Source: Mallotus nudiflorus (Eukaryota; Streptophyta; Magnoliopsida; Malpighiales; Euphorbiaceae). Taken from it: a stretch of 64,000 nucleotides of DNA. Where the stretch lies: the NCBI GenBank assembly GCA_947683625.1, contig CANTUR010000383.1:3692501-3756500 (forward strand), in the 5' to 3' direction. Below the pieces are notes generated by a model. That model had not been told where the DNA came from. It made no database searches and saw only the letters and a list, made by a program, of their open reading frames with translations. This document shows, in pieces, positions 1 through 10,900 of the stretch. How positions within the stretch are numbered: the first letter of the stretch is position 1; the number at the start of each line of letters is the position of its first letter. The translations under genes were made by a program, and so were the position numbers.

Positions 1-1508
1 AGTTTCGACGCAACTAACAATAAAATAATAACACAAAAATCAGAATAATTCTAACTTAACTTCTAGAGACTCAATCTAGGATTACTAACACAAACAGAGA
101 ATATGAATTATACTCGATGTCACGTTTTACGAGAATTCTATCAAAAATTCTAAAGAACCTCCTTTGTAAAACGGACATCTCTCTATTTAAAAAGTAAAGT
201 CGGTCTTGCAAGAAAAGTATACTTCAAACCAGAATTCTCACAACTCCTCGGTCGGGACCCCAAACTACAAATTTTCCCGACCGAGGTCCACAATTCACAA
301 CAAAATACAATAAAATATATAAAAATTCAATAAATACCAAAAATACCCTTTAAGTACCAAAGTATAGCAATTTAAGTATTAAAACACTGAAAGTAATTAT
401 TTTACCGATAATTACTTAAAAACCCTAATAATAATATAATATTAATAAAAATTGATATTTCTTGATAATTTCATAAATATTAATAAAAATTCATTTTATA
501 AATCCTATTTACTTAATTAGTCCAAAAACATATTAAAAATTACTAAAAATCCATTTATTTACAAAAATAGTATTTTATATATAATTTGAAAATAATTTTT
601 GAAAAATAGTATTAATTAGTTAAAATTAGTAAATAATTTGTAAAAATCATTTTTATACCTCAAATAATTATTAAAACCAATTAAATTTAATATTCAACTA
701 AAATTATCACCAAATTACCAAAATACCCCTAATATATAAAAATACACATAAAATACTAAAAACATTAAAAAATTCAATAAAAATTATATAATTACACAAA
801 AATTATTTTCTCAACATATTATTCCTTAAAATCAAGAAATACACTTAATTAACCAATTATTTCTAATTAAATATATAATTAACCTATATTTTCAAAACTA
901 ACATAAACTAAAAATAATTAAAAAATTAAAAAAAAACACAAAAATTATAAATTAAATTCTAAAATTACCAATAACCACCAATAACACCAAAAATCACAAT
1001 TTCATAATTTATTTAATTAATTTATGAAAATAATAAAATAATAAAAAATTAACAGAAATCAAAATAACACAAAAAAATTCTAGGATTAAGATTAAGCTAA
1101 GGGGAACAATATTTGTAAAGGAATTTCTCATGAATCAAACAAAATAATAAAAAAAAATTAAAAACTCAAGAATGGCCGAAAATAAAATCAAGCTAGAAAC
1201 CTTACCAAACCATGTTTTCAAGCTGAAAGAAGCTTGGAATCCTCCTCTATGAAGTTCCAGGAGTCCAACGACACCAGAATCATCAAATTTGGTGGTCAGA
1301 ATCGCCTTGAACGGAGGAGGAGAAGGATTTTAGGTTTCCGGCTTCAAATGGGCCAAACAATGCCGGAGAAGATGACTGGCAATGGCTGAGTTGGCTACCA
1401 AGCGGCGAAAGGCGGGGAGGCACACCGACGGAAGAAGAAACGGATGGTAAGCGGTGATGATGGGAGGGGATCGGGAAAGATGATGGAGGAGGGAGTTTTT
1501 GTGATTTT

Positions 1509-1604
<96 letters not shown>

Positions 1605-1871
1605 CTTATAAAATACACTTAATAATGTCATTAAATAAAATATACTAAGTTAAATATTATTCCAAGTAAGAAATATGTATATATTACATATATTACATAA
1701 ATAATTATCCAAATACTAGTCTTAAAATAAATATTTATATTAAAACCTTAATTAACATAAAATAATGATAATAAAACTCATCAATTGATAAATATTCAAA
1801 TATTATTTTAAATTATCAACACTGCATATCCTATTTTAAAATAAAATAATTTAAAAACTCGGGTTATTGCA
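1..1871 (-). mobile_element. Diverged Ty3-type LTR, cut by the window edge
   Basis: Read on the minus strand, this is a diverged relative of the long LTRs at 10901-14145. Matching landmarks are the U5-like block at about 90-215 (TTTTACGAGAATTCTA, then GTAAAACGGACATCTCTCT) and the GC-richer island at about 1250-1500. The block at 1815-1871 matches the first bases of the LTR: ACTGCATATC, then ..CGGGTTATTGCA, the equivalent of the reverse complement of TGTAATATCCCG. The other end lies outside the window, so no target duplication can be checked. A long TA tract has expanded inside it. No coding sequence is seen. Confidence 0.75.
1511..1600. repeat. (TA)n microsatellite, about 90 bp
   Basis: Uninterrupted TA dinucleotides inside the diverged LTR. 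Open frames across it, which would encode Tyr-Ile repeats, are artefacts. Confidence 0.98.
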
Positions 1872-2105
1872 TGTGATTATAACCTAAAGGCCTAACATAC
1901 CTCTTAATCTATATATAATGCATTTTATCCCGATTGGGAAGTCATAACTCAACCAACTCTTCATCTTTGTATCTCAACTCAAGGTCTTTCACAAACACTC
2001 CTTTATGATGAAACCTTAAATTTATACACCTTACATTGTCTCCCATCTGTACATACAAACAAACATTATGCTACTTAACATTAGACCAAAACACACACTT
2101 ATCTA

Positions 2106-2340
2106 TTTAACCAACAGCCATGTCTTTAATACAAGAAACTCTTAGTCTTTGTCAAATACATGGCCAAATCTATATATTTAACCATCAAGCATAACATGAA
2201 AACTAGAAAAAAAAATGCTTTTTTAAAAAAAACTCAATCTTTGTCAAATACATCACCCACAAGAATATTTAACCAACAAGCATGTTATTAATACAAGACA
2301 TTAACATAATAACTCTACCTTTGTCAAATACAAAACCCAC
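2106..2340. repeat. Three degenerate tandem units of about 70-90 bp
   Basis: Units begin near 2106, 2177 and 2268. Each starts with TTTAACCAWCAAGCAT or a close variant and ends with CTTTGTCAAATACA (2147-2160, 2239-2252, 2319-2332). Units one and three also share TTAATACAAGA. Function unknown. Confidence 0.6.
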
Positions 2341-2598
2341 CGAGCATGTATTGCATACCCAACAACACTAGTTTTACTATCTCATTTGATTTTACTACAC
2401 CCAACAGGTGTTTTGTATACAAATTTTTAATTAAAAGAAACATGACATCGATAAGGAAGAAATTTTTTCACAAACTCAAAAGCAACAGTTGCTTTATTCA
2501 ATTTTTTTTAGTAATTTCAGTTGCTAACCTACTTTGGGTAGATCGAGCACTTCCTTTGCTTCAAATTTTCACTCTCTCGATCTGATTCATTTTCTCAT

Positions 2599-2664
2599 TA
2601 TTTGGGAATAATGTCGCGATTTTGCACTAGGTATTTGGGAATAATGTTTCGATTTTGCACCAGG
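2599..2664. repeat. 33-bp tandem duplication
   Basis: ATTTGGGAATAATGT is followed by CGATTTTGCAC in both units (2599-2631 and 2632-2664), with only a few differences. Looks like a local duplication. Confidence 0.8.
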
Positions 2665-3411
2665 AGGAACTGAGTTCAGTTTCTGTATACTACCAACTCC
2701 CTCAATATACCCAACCAATGCATGCAGGACACATGTCCTCTTTTTCCCTCCCTTAGCTAATCAATTAATTTTAATTAAGTTGGTGATTACTTTTCCCTTT
2801 AATTAAGATGTTAATTCATTTTAATTAGCTATTCACGAGTTATTAAACGCATTTGAGTTTCACGCCCATAATTCTGTCAGAAAAATAGTTTAAATGAGTT
2901 AATAATTGCAAGTACTGGGCTGAAATGGCAAACAAGCTCATTTTGGGCTAAATTAAACTTTCATGAAAAGTAAGAGGTACAAATCAAACCTTATTCAAAA
3001 TTTGAATTTGAATCTTATGGAAGAAATTAAACTTTTTGACACTTAAAATTAATATGTGACTACTATAAAGTTAGAATATATAGAAATTTTGTCATATAAG
3101 TGAAAATATTTAGTCATAAATAAATATATTTATATATACAAATAGGAAAATTTTTTACCTACCCCTAAAGGTTGAATGAGTGACACATGTATTAATATTT
3201 TACATTTAATTAATAAAAATAAAATATGCATTTTTATATTATACATCTACTAATTAAAAAAGTTTCTTCATACAAGCTCTCTCTCTTTTTCATGCCTAAC
3301 ATTTGAAAATGACTTGCTTCTACTAATAGTATTTGAACTTTTCTTCTTGTACACAATTGCAGATTAATGCTGTTTCAGGTATAATGGAACGCAAAAGGAA
3401 AGTTCGCTCAT

Positions 3412-3579
3412 TTGACTGAGTTTAGGTGTTAACAAGCTTCACTTAACAAGGACCATTTATATAATTTCTTGACCATTGGGGCCAAGTCAAATCAGTCTGT
3501 CAAATCAATCACCTACATGGTCCTTTATGGCGGCATTAATTATGACGCACATATATGCGGCTTCTTTGGCTTATATATA
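3412..3579 (+). promoter_or_regulatory. Promoter of the EDGP-like gene at 3654
   Basis: A TATA box (TTATATATAC, 3571-3580) lies about 75 bp before the chosen ATG. Upstream are two W-box-like TTGAC cores (3412-3416 and 3469-3473) and TATGGCGGC (3526-3534). The last motif occurs at nearly the same distance from the TATA box in the two related genes at 42353 and 45613. WRKY binding and defence induction are inferences from motif identity only. Confidence 0.6.
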
Positions 3580-3653
3580 CCATCACAATCTTGCAATTCT
3601 TCATCACAGGCAAATCTTGTTTGTTGTTTCCTTCATCTATTAATTCTCATCCA

Positions 3654-5003
3654 ATGGCTACTTCATCGATGGTTCAGTCAATACTTTTCCTCTTCCTCAT
3701 CTCCATCTCCATCTCCCTCTCTGTTTCACAAACATCTTCTAAGCCCAAGGCTCTTGTCCTCCCTGTCTCCAAAGACGCCGCTACTCTTCAATATGTCACC
3801 CACCTCAACATGGGAACTCCTCTTGCCCAGAAAAGCTTCGTGGTCGACTTGGGTGGCAAGCATTTGTGGATGGACTGCGACGACGGACCATACGTCTCGT
3901 CCACTTTCAAACAGAGTCTTTGTGGTTCAGCTCCATGCTCTGTCGCTAAAGCTACCTGTAGTAATGGTTGCCTACCTGGTCATCATAGATCAGGATGTAG
4001 CAACGAAACTTGTTACGTAGTGTCCCAGAACACAATTAGAGGTAATCTTGAAGTTGGTATTGTTTCCAGAGATAAAATTGCTCTCCAATCCACAGACGGT
4101 GTAAAGGCTGGTTCAGGGGTGATAATCTCTGATTATATCTTTGCTTGTGCCGATGCTTGGAATCTAACTAGTCTCGCTAGTGGTGCTAATGGAATGATTG
4201 GTCTTGGAAGAGAACAAATTGCTTTGCCGAAGCAACTTTCTTCATCATTTGGTGGGAGCTTCAAGCGTAAATTTGCTATGTGCTTACCTTCAAATTCAAA
4301 ATCTAACGGTGTTATGTTCTTTGGCGACTCTCCTTACATATTCTATCCAGGCTACAATGAATCAAAAGCCATTGACGTCTCATACAGATTCCAACACACA
4401 AAGCTCTACATCAACACCGTGTTCACAGGATCATCTGCCGTGCCTCGAGGACCTCCATCGCCGGAATACTTCGTCAAGGTCACATCAATTTTAGTAAACA
4501 GAAAACCCATTCCCATAAACCCAACGTTTCTCGAATTCCACAGGAACGGAACCGGAGGAACAAAGATATCCACAGTAGAACCTTACACCCAGCTCGAAAC
4601 CTCTATTTATAAAGCTCTTGTCAAAGCATTTGAAGAAGAGATTGCAGTTTGGAACGTGAGCAAGGTGGCTCCTGTAGCACCATTCAAAGATTGCTATAGC
4701 ATAGGCAACATGGGCATGACAGGTCTTGGGATTGGTGTTCCTGACATTGCGTTCGAGTTCGAGAATAATAAGACTGTGAACTGGGGAATGTATGGAGCTA
4801 ATACAATGGCGGAGGTGAGCCGCGATGTGGTGTGTCTGGCGTTTTTGGACAGGGGTGAGATGCAGATTATTACAACGCCTATAGTGTTGGGGGCACATCA
4901 ATTGCAGGATACTCTTCTTCAGTTTGATCTTGACTCTAATAGGCTTGCATTTACGGAAACACTTCTATGGGATGAGATTGAGTGTTCGAACTTCAAGTTT
5001 TAG
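3654..5003 (+). CDS. Secreted aspartic-protease-like protein (basic 7S globulin / EDGP / TAXI-type inhibitor)
   Basis: Single-exon gene for 449 residues, close to the 430-450 usual for the family. I chose the ATG at 3654 because it directly precedes a hydrophobic signal peptide (about residues 1-25) and lies about 75 bp after a TATA box; an in-frame upstream extension to 3555 would precede the TATA box. The pepsin-like fold is visible: PKALVLPV at 31-38, first site VVDLGGKHLW with Asp65, a Cys-rich insert at 75-120, FACAD, GMIGLGR at 180-186, KFAMCLPS and FFGDSPY. At the second site (about 304-312) the catalytic DTG/DSG is replaced by ISTVEPYT, as in carrot EDGP and wheat TAXI. Proteolysis is therefore unlikely. 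Known relatives sit in the cell wall and inhibit microbial xyloglucanases or xylanases, or bind small peptides; which applies here is not visible. N-glycosylation sites include NET at 116-118 and NES at 235-237. Confidence 0.92.
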   Translation: MATSSMVQSILFLFLISISISLSVSQTSSKPKALVLPVSKDAATLQYVTHLNMGTPLAQKSFVVDLGGKHLWMDCDDGPYVSSTFKQSLCGSAPCSVAKATCSNGCLPGHHRSGCSNETCYVVSQNTIRGNLEVGIVSRDKIALQSTDGVKAGSGVIISDYIFACADAWNLTSLASGANGMIGLGREQIALPKQLSSSFGGSFKRKFAMCLPSNSKSNGVMFFGDSPYIFYPGYNESKAIDVSYRFQHTKLYINTVFTGSSAVPRGPPSPEYFVKVTSILVNRKPIPINPTFLEFHRNGTGGTKISTVEPYTQLETSIYKALVKAFEEEIAVWNVSKVAPVAPFKDCYSIGNMGMTGLGIGVPDIAFEFENNKTVNWGMYGANTMAEVSRDVVCLAFLDRGEMQIITTPIVLGAHQLQDTLLQFDLDSNRLAFTETLLWDEIECSNFKF

Positions 5004-5684
5004 TATAGATGAAAAAACACTGCTGATTAATATTAATCACATGTTGTTTGTGAAATGTTTTATTAAAATTCAATTATTAAGTTTGATTTTTGTATCAACA
5101 AATTAATACTTTGATTGTAAGGTGTTTTTTTTTTTTTTTTTGGTAATGAAAGGTGTAATTTTAAATGGACATGCAGGATAAAATGTATAACTTTTTATTT
5201 TTCATATATATTTGAATTTTATATCTGCTTAAAAGAATTGCAAATTTTTATAATTGAGTTAAAAGCTTAAAAATACATAACTAGAATACTTTTTTTTTTT
5301 TTTTATAAATTACATAAAAATTAATTTTATTAATAAATAAATTTTACTCAATAGAATATTGTTTTAAAAAAATTATTATTATTTCACTTTTTCACTATCT
5401 AAAATTGTGAAATTTTCATTCCACTACAAGTAACCATTTTTCTTAAGCTATAAAAAAGTATGAAGTGTAAATCACATGACATGTTAATAGAGAAAGGATA
5501 ATTCATGGTGTCAGGAGCAGCGATTTAAATAGTAGATTATGATATATATGCAAAATTACTATATTATTATATATTTTTTAAAGTTATTAAAAAGTGTATA
5601 GAATTTGATAATTTTATGCAAGGAGAGACTTACTATTTACATCATTATTCACTTATTCATATCACTACTCGTGACACTTATCAT
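5004..5684. other. 3' flank and AT-rich intergenic DNA
   Basis: Likely 3' UTR of the preceding gene for the first 100-150 bp, with poly-T tracts at 5126-5142 and 5290-5305. No gene, RNA gene or clear repeat seen beyond that. Confidence 0.5.
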
Positions 5685-5855
5685 TGCTGAAATTTCACGT
5701 TGAAAAAGTGTGAAAATAATAAAGAGCTTATAAGTGGTGCAGATAGAACCTTAACAAAAACTAATTGATTTTGTATTATATGAACTAAACCTTATTTATA
5801 AGTCTATACATGTGTATATGAGCCAACACTTTTAAAGTCCATAGATTTGTTAACA
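5685..5855 (+). repeat. TRIM 5' terminal repeat
   Basis: About 75-80% alike to 6012-6187, sharing AGTGTGAAAATAATAAA, the TTAACAAA block and the ending TAACA. Divergence suggests an old insertion. Confidence 0.75.
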
Positions 5856-6011
5856 TGGTATTAAAGCAGTGATTCCAGACTCATGTTTAAGATTTAAAGT
5901 TGGGTGCGGTCTGTTTAAGTTTAATACGACCCATGTGAGTTGTTGTTGGGTGTGGCCCGTCTTTGTTTCGCAAGTGTAACTAGTTCAAACCTAGTTATAC
6001 TTGAGGGGAAG

Positions 6012-6187
6012 TGTTGAGACCCCATATTGAAAGTGTGAAAATAATAAAAGAACTTATAAATGGTGTAGATTGGACCTTAACAAAGTCAATTAGTTTTGTA
6101 TTATTTATGCTCAATACTATTTATAAGTTCATACGAGTGTGCGTGGGTCAACACTCTTAGGGTCCACCATTGAAAAAATTAGTAACA
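6012..6187 (+). repeat. TRIM 3' terminal repeat
   Basis: Begins TGTTGAGACCCC after a purine tract and ends TAGTAACA at 6187; direct repeat of 5685-5855. Confidence 0.75.
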
Positions 6188-7939
6188 CCTATCATATATT
6201 ACTTGTAATTTGCAAAAATTAGCTTCCATGTTTTATTGTTTCATCCTTTTTTCACCTTTTTATTGATTTCCCCATTTAAACCTAAAACGATGTCATTTCA
6301 ATCAAAAGCTTTAGCTCTTCTAATTCAAAACACATATCAAACAAAGACTCTTTTGCCAGTAAGTAAGTAATCAAAAAATAACTTTTTTTAAGAGCATTTT
6401 GAATTATAAATAATTCTATCATCATTGATTTAAAAAAAGAATTATCTTTTATTATATAGTCTAATTATACTTAAAATCATATGATGTTTTCTATTAAACA
6501 AACAAAAGGGCTCTTTTATTCCAATCAAATTAATTGTGGATCTTGGTGGCAGATTCATGTGGGTTGACTCCAATCAAGCTTTATGTCTCCCATGAATGAA
6601 TGAAATTAGAGGTTTTAAATTGAGGGTTATTTGCCTTTTAAGGCAAAATTTGAAAGAAATTCCCCATTTGTGATTCATTTAAAAGAAATTCCCTTTTTGT
6701 GGTGTTTTGTCAAAAAGTTCCTTTTTTATGATAGTTTTTGCTGAGATAGCAGGGCTAGTTGGACGAATGGCCATTCTATCATTGGAGCAGGGCCAGTTTA
6801 ACCTTGAGGCAAATGAGGCGCCTGCCTCAGGCACCAAAAAAATTAAGACCTCTCTCTCTCTATATATATATACATGAAAAATTTCTTTCCCAAAAAGAAA
6901 GGAAAGACCTCAAATCTTATTCTTTCCCGATGAGCAAACGTGATACTAACGTGGTTAACTTGTACCAAACTTGTATTCAATCTTAATAACTTTACTAAGG
7001 ATCGTTCATAAATTAAGCAAAAAGAAACTCTAATCCCCGACAAGACCCTTAAATAACTTGTACTTAAGAACCTTAATTATAAAGAATTAAGGTTGTTTAA
7101 CGTAAATCTAAAATTAACAAAGTCAATTTTAAGTCTAAATTAAACTAGGTTTGAATGTACCAAACCTTCACTTAATAAATTCATTAAAGTTCTTCTGAAA
7201 ACAAAAGAAAATGACTCTAACCTCTTAAGAATTCAGAATTAATTGATAAACTTGTTCAAATTCGTACTACATTGATATGACATTTATATAGGCAAGAAAA
7301 CATCATAATATTGCAATATAGACTTACATTTGTGATATTAAAATAAAAATGTGTTCTTTTTTTTTTCCGTCAAACGTCTTTATATATATATATATATATA
7401 TATATGATCATTAATCTTTACTTACAAGTTTAATAAACTTATAGGTGAAGATCAATGAATCTATTACAGGTTTATTAACTTTTACCTTTAAATTCATAAA
7501 CTTTAGGTCTATTAATCTTCATCTGCAAATCCAACATGAGATCATGTCTTCTATTTATTCACTTTGAACCTCTTCAGCTCTTTAAATGCAATCTTCAATG
7601 AATTTGAGAAGCCTCTCCATAATTAAACCCACTTTTTTTAGTCCTCCAATAACTTGTCCCTTGACTTGTATAACATCCACAATCCAACAACAAAACCTAA
7701 AAGGCACAATTTGCATGCTCATTCCACCAATAGCAGAATGAGCTAATTTTTTTTTTTTTTAAATAAAGTGCAAGTTGAAATGGCCATTCCCCACTTCTAG
7801 TGGTGGAAATGACCTAGTTTTTTTTTTTTAATTTAATTATTATGATTAATTAGTTAATTATAATAATATTAAAAATAATATCATAATTATAATAATATTA
7901 TAATTTTTTTAATATTAATATTATTATGATTATTTTACT

Positions 7940-7971
<32 letters not shown>

Positions 7972-8013
7972 CATAATTACTATTATTATTATATTATTAT
8001 TATTATTATTATT
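6188..8013. other. Intergenic AT-rich DNA
   Basis: No gene supported. It holds a possible transposon-end fragment (6785-6860), a TA tract (about 7380-7404), poly-T runs (7749-7760, 7820-7830) and trinucleotide ATT/TAA tracts from about 7945. A block at about 7836-7915 recurs at about 31080-31160, on the other side of the large nested retrotransposon. Confidence 0.5.
6785..6860. mobile_element. Possible hAT-type transposon end fragment
   Basis: The text GAGCAGGGCCAG followed by GAGGCGCCTGCCTCAGGC resembles subterminal sequence I associate with plant hAT-like elements. No partner terminus or transposase is visible, so this is only a suggestion from memory. Confidence 0.25.
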
Positions 8014-10343
8014 ATTATTGTAATATCCCGTGTTTTTAAAAATATTTTTACACTGTATCGGGATATGCAGTGTTAATAAATTTTGAATATATGTGCGATA
8101 TTTTTACGAGTTAATATGTATTTAAAATCTATTTTTAATTACTGTGTATTATTTTCAGTGTTTTACGTAAAATTTTCCCGAGACTTGCATTTCCGGGGAA
8201 ATTTTCACGTAAACAATGTATTATTAATTATTTTAAATGTATTTACGGACTTGCATGAACTCATGCGTATTTTTAAATTATTAAATAAAGCCTGTGTGTG
8301 TATATTTATTTAATTAGGATTTATTATTACCCTAATATTTTATTAAGTATTTATTTGTTTTATTGTTATTTAATTAATTTTATTTAGTATAAATTATTAA
8401 AATATTAAATTTTATGTGTGTGGTGTATATTTGATGTGTGTAATTTAATATTATTTTATTATATAGTGTAAAGTATATATATATACATATATACATTAAA
8501 ATTTGTCAAATTACAAAAGAATTGGAAAATTATACATTTGCCCCTGAGTCTCCTTCTTCCTCCCGATCCTTCTCCTTGCCGTCCGGGCGTCTGTCACGCC
8601 GTTTCTTCACCTTGGGTGTGCCGTCCGGTGTGCCACCGTCTTCCCCGACCAATTCCGCCACCTGAGGAAGCCGTTTCCGGCGCCTGGAAGTCGATTTTGG
8701 CCGGAGAAGCCGAAAATCGATCCACCGTCGATCACGTCGATTTCGGCCACCGTTTTTGACACCGCCAGTCTCTTTCTTCTCCTTGAGCTCCGGTGAGTGT
8801 GATTCTAGCTTTGGTTTGAGCTAAAATGGTCTAGAATTGCTTAGGTTTCGATTTTGTCAATTTGGGCCTATTAGGGTTTTTGATTTTTTTGAGCTTTGAA
8901 TTGGATGATTCATGAAAACTTCCTTCACAAATGTTGTTCCTAGTAGCTCAATCTACATTTATGAATTTTTGTAGAATTTTTGGAGATTTTTTGGATTTTT
9001 GGGTATTTTTGAATACTTTAATATTATTTTCTAATTTTCGGAAATTAATTATTTAAATTATGAAATTGGAGTTTATGGTTAAATTAGGTGTTGAAATGAA
9101 TTATAGGAATTTATTTGGAATTTTTATGAATTTCCAAGTATTTATTTTGAATTATTGAAATTTATGTGATTTTGAGAAATTAGGTTAAATGTGTTTTTAT
9201 TTGAATTTAATTGGTTAATTGAGTTTAATTATTGATGTTATTGATAAATATGTTGAGAAAATTAATTTTGGATAATTGTATGATTTTTGGTGAATTTTTG
9301 AAGTAATTTAAGTATATATATATATATAGGGGTATTTTGGTAATTTTACCCTAAATTGTCTAAAAATGTAATTTAATTGGTTTTAATATTTATTTAAGGT
9401 ATAAAAATGATTTCTACAAAATATTTGGTATTTTTAACTAATTAAAACTATTTTTCGTGAATTATTTTCAATTATATATATAATATACGATTTTTCTAAT
9501 AAAATGAGTTTTAATCGGTTTTTACAGTGTTTTAAGGTTAATTATGTAATTTTTACCTATGAGATGTATTACTATGTTGTGAGGATATTTTTGGTATATC
9601 TGAAATTATTCTGTGTTTGTGGACCTCGGTCGGTGGATTGTAGTCTGGAGTCCGATCGAGGGGTTATGGATTTGTGTTGAGCCTATTTTTCGAAGTGTAT
9701 TTCTTTGCAGGGTCGGCTCTACTCTTTTGAGTAGAGAGACGTCCGTTTTACAGGGGAGGTTCTGTCGGATTTTTGGTAAAATTCTCGTAAAACGTGATGT
9801 TCAGTCGAACCCTAATTCTGTTTCCGTATTTTAATACTCTAGATTGAATTCTAGGATTTCTGTTAGGGTTTATTCTGATGTCGATTATTTATTGCTTGTT
9901 TAGTTGCGCTGAGACCGAGGGCTAGTGGACCAGACCCGTCTCGTGGAGCGCATTAGGTAAGTTACTATACTATATATATATGCTTAGGATGCATAATTTA
10001 GAAATGCATGTTTTATGTTGATTAAATATGCATAAATAATTTGATTATTTCTTAAGTTTACATTAAGTATATTTTTGGTTTATTTTTGGTATATACTAAA
10101 TTATATGCATATTTTGTTAATAAAATATATTTAAAATATTTTTAAATATATTTCTAGCTTAATTTATAATTTGATTGAATGTATTTGATATATATATACT
10201 CGAAATATACCTAGTTTACTTTTGGTATATTTCCGGTATATATATGGATTATATTGTTATTTCATTTACATTCATGCATCATTTATTTTTGTGAATGAAT
10301 GTTTTACATTATTAATGATGAAGGATATCAATAGAACGTGCTA

Positions 10344-10362
10344 CCTAGTGGGCGGCACTAGG
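10344..10362. promoter_or_regulatory. Conserved LTR hairpin CCTAGTG/CACTAGG
   Basis: A perfect 7-bp inverted repeat with a 5-nt loop, preceded by ATAGAACGTGCTA and followed by GTACGTACC. The same arms and flanks occur in the diverged solo LTR at 37309-37327 and in the other LTR copies (with one mismatch in the 3' LTR near 30072). Function unknown; conserved RNA or DNA structure is an inference. Confidence 0.6.
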
Positions 10363-10467
10363 ACCGAGTACGTACCAGTACGCCTATAGTATTTAGGCTA
10401 TATTACTAACTTATTTGTGGATATTGATTGATTATGATTATTGATATGTGTGAGATATGGTTTGGAG

Positions 10468-10567
10468 GTGTGATTGCTGGAGCTCGGTTGACCAAGTGTC
10501 TCGGGGCCAATCACACTGGCAATCAGACTGCTGGAGCTCGGTTGACTTAGTGTCTCGGGGCCAGTCT
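10468..10567. repeat. Tandem pair of stem-loop units in the LTR
   Basis: Two units with period 54 share a 33-nt core beginning CTGGAGCTCGGTTGAC (10477 and 10531). Each core is flanked by its own pair of complementary arms: GTGTGATTG/CAATCACAC (10468-10476 and 10508-10516) and AGACTG/CAGTCT (10525-10530 and 10562-10567). Arms differ between units but pair within each unit. The arrangement recurs in every LTR of the family here and, partly, at 37430-37530. Confidence 0.75.
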
Positions 10568-10900
10568 ACTGTCCATATGGATTAAGTGGATATATTTGGA
10601 TTAAGTGAGCCTGTATGGCTAGAGTGTTGTCTAACACTATTTTTGAGGTTGCGATATTCTAGGGTTCTATGTGATCCTTCATAAAAGATGATTTTCAATA
10701 AAACATATAAAATGATTTTCTGCATTTGTGTGTATTTGCCTGTATATATATTAGATATATATATATTGTTGGTTGTATGCATTATCACTTAGTGTGTATG
10801 TATATATATTATAGTAATTCACTCAGTGAGGTCTGACTCCCCTCCGTTGACTATTTTTCAGGAGAGTCAACTTCTTCAGACCTCAGTAGTAGGTCGATAC

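Larger units (their letters stand above)
1872..3411. other. Intergenic AT-rich DNA with degenerate tandem repeats
   Basis: No gene supported. It holds two short tandem-repeat clusters (2106-2340 and 2599-2664) and otherwise low-complexity AT-rich sequence leading into the promoter of the first protease-like gene. Confidence 0.6.
5685..6187 (+). mobile_element. TRIM (terminal-repeat retrotransposon in miniature)
   Basis: Two direct repeats of about 171-176 bp (5685-5855 and 6012-6187) flank a 156-bp non-coding core. The 3' repeat starts TGTTGAGACCCC and both end TAACA. Directly after the first repeat is TGGTATTAAAGC (5856-5867), a tRNA-Met primer binding site with two changes. Directly before the second is a purine tract (TTGAGGGGAAG). 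With no coding capacity and about 500 bp, it fits the TRIM class, which is mobilised by proteins of other elements. Flanks read CACTTATCAT on the left and CACCTATCAT on the right; ATCAT does not abut the 3' end exactly, so the target duplication is uncertain. Confidence 0.8.
8019..10900 (+). repeat. Element 1 5' LTR, first part
   Basis: 2882 bp of LTR running from TGTAATATCCCG to GGTCGATAC, where element 2 is inserted. It resumes at 22383 after the duplicated GATAC. It contains an AT-rich start, a TATA-rich stretch near 8478-8495, a GC-rich island at about 8538-8800 and the hairpin motifs annotated below. Confidence 0.95.

Noticed and set aside
1395..1631. 78-codon open frame on the minus strand
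   Set aside because: Consists mostly of a TA microsatellite read as Tyr-Ile repeats inside an old LTR.
3555..3653. Longer start for the first EDGP-like gene (likewise 42464 for the copy at 42353)
   Set aside because: The extension precedes or overlaps the TATA box and is not shared among the paralogues; the internal ATG directly precedes the signal peptide.
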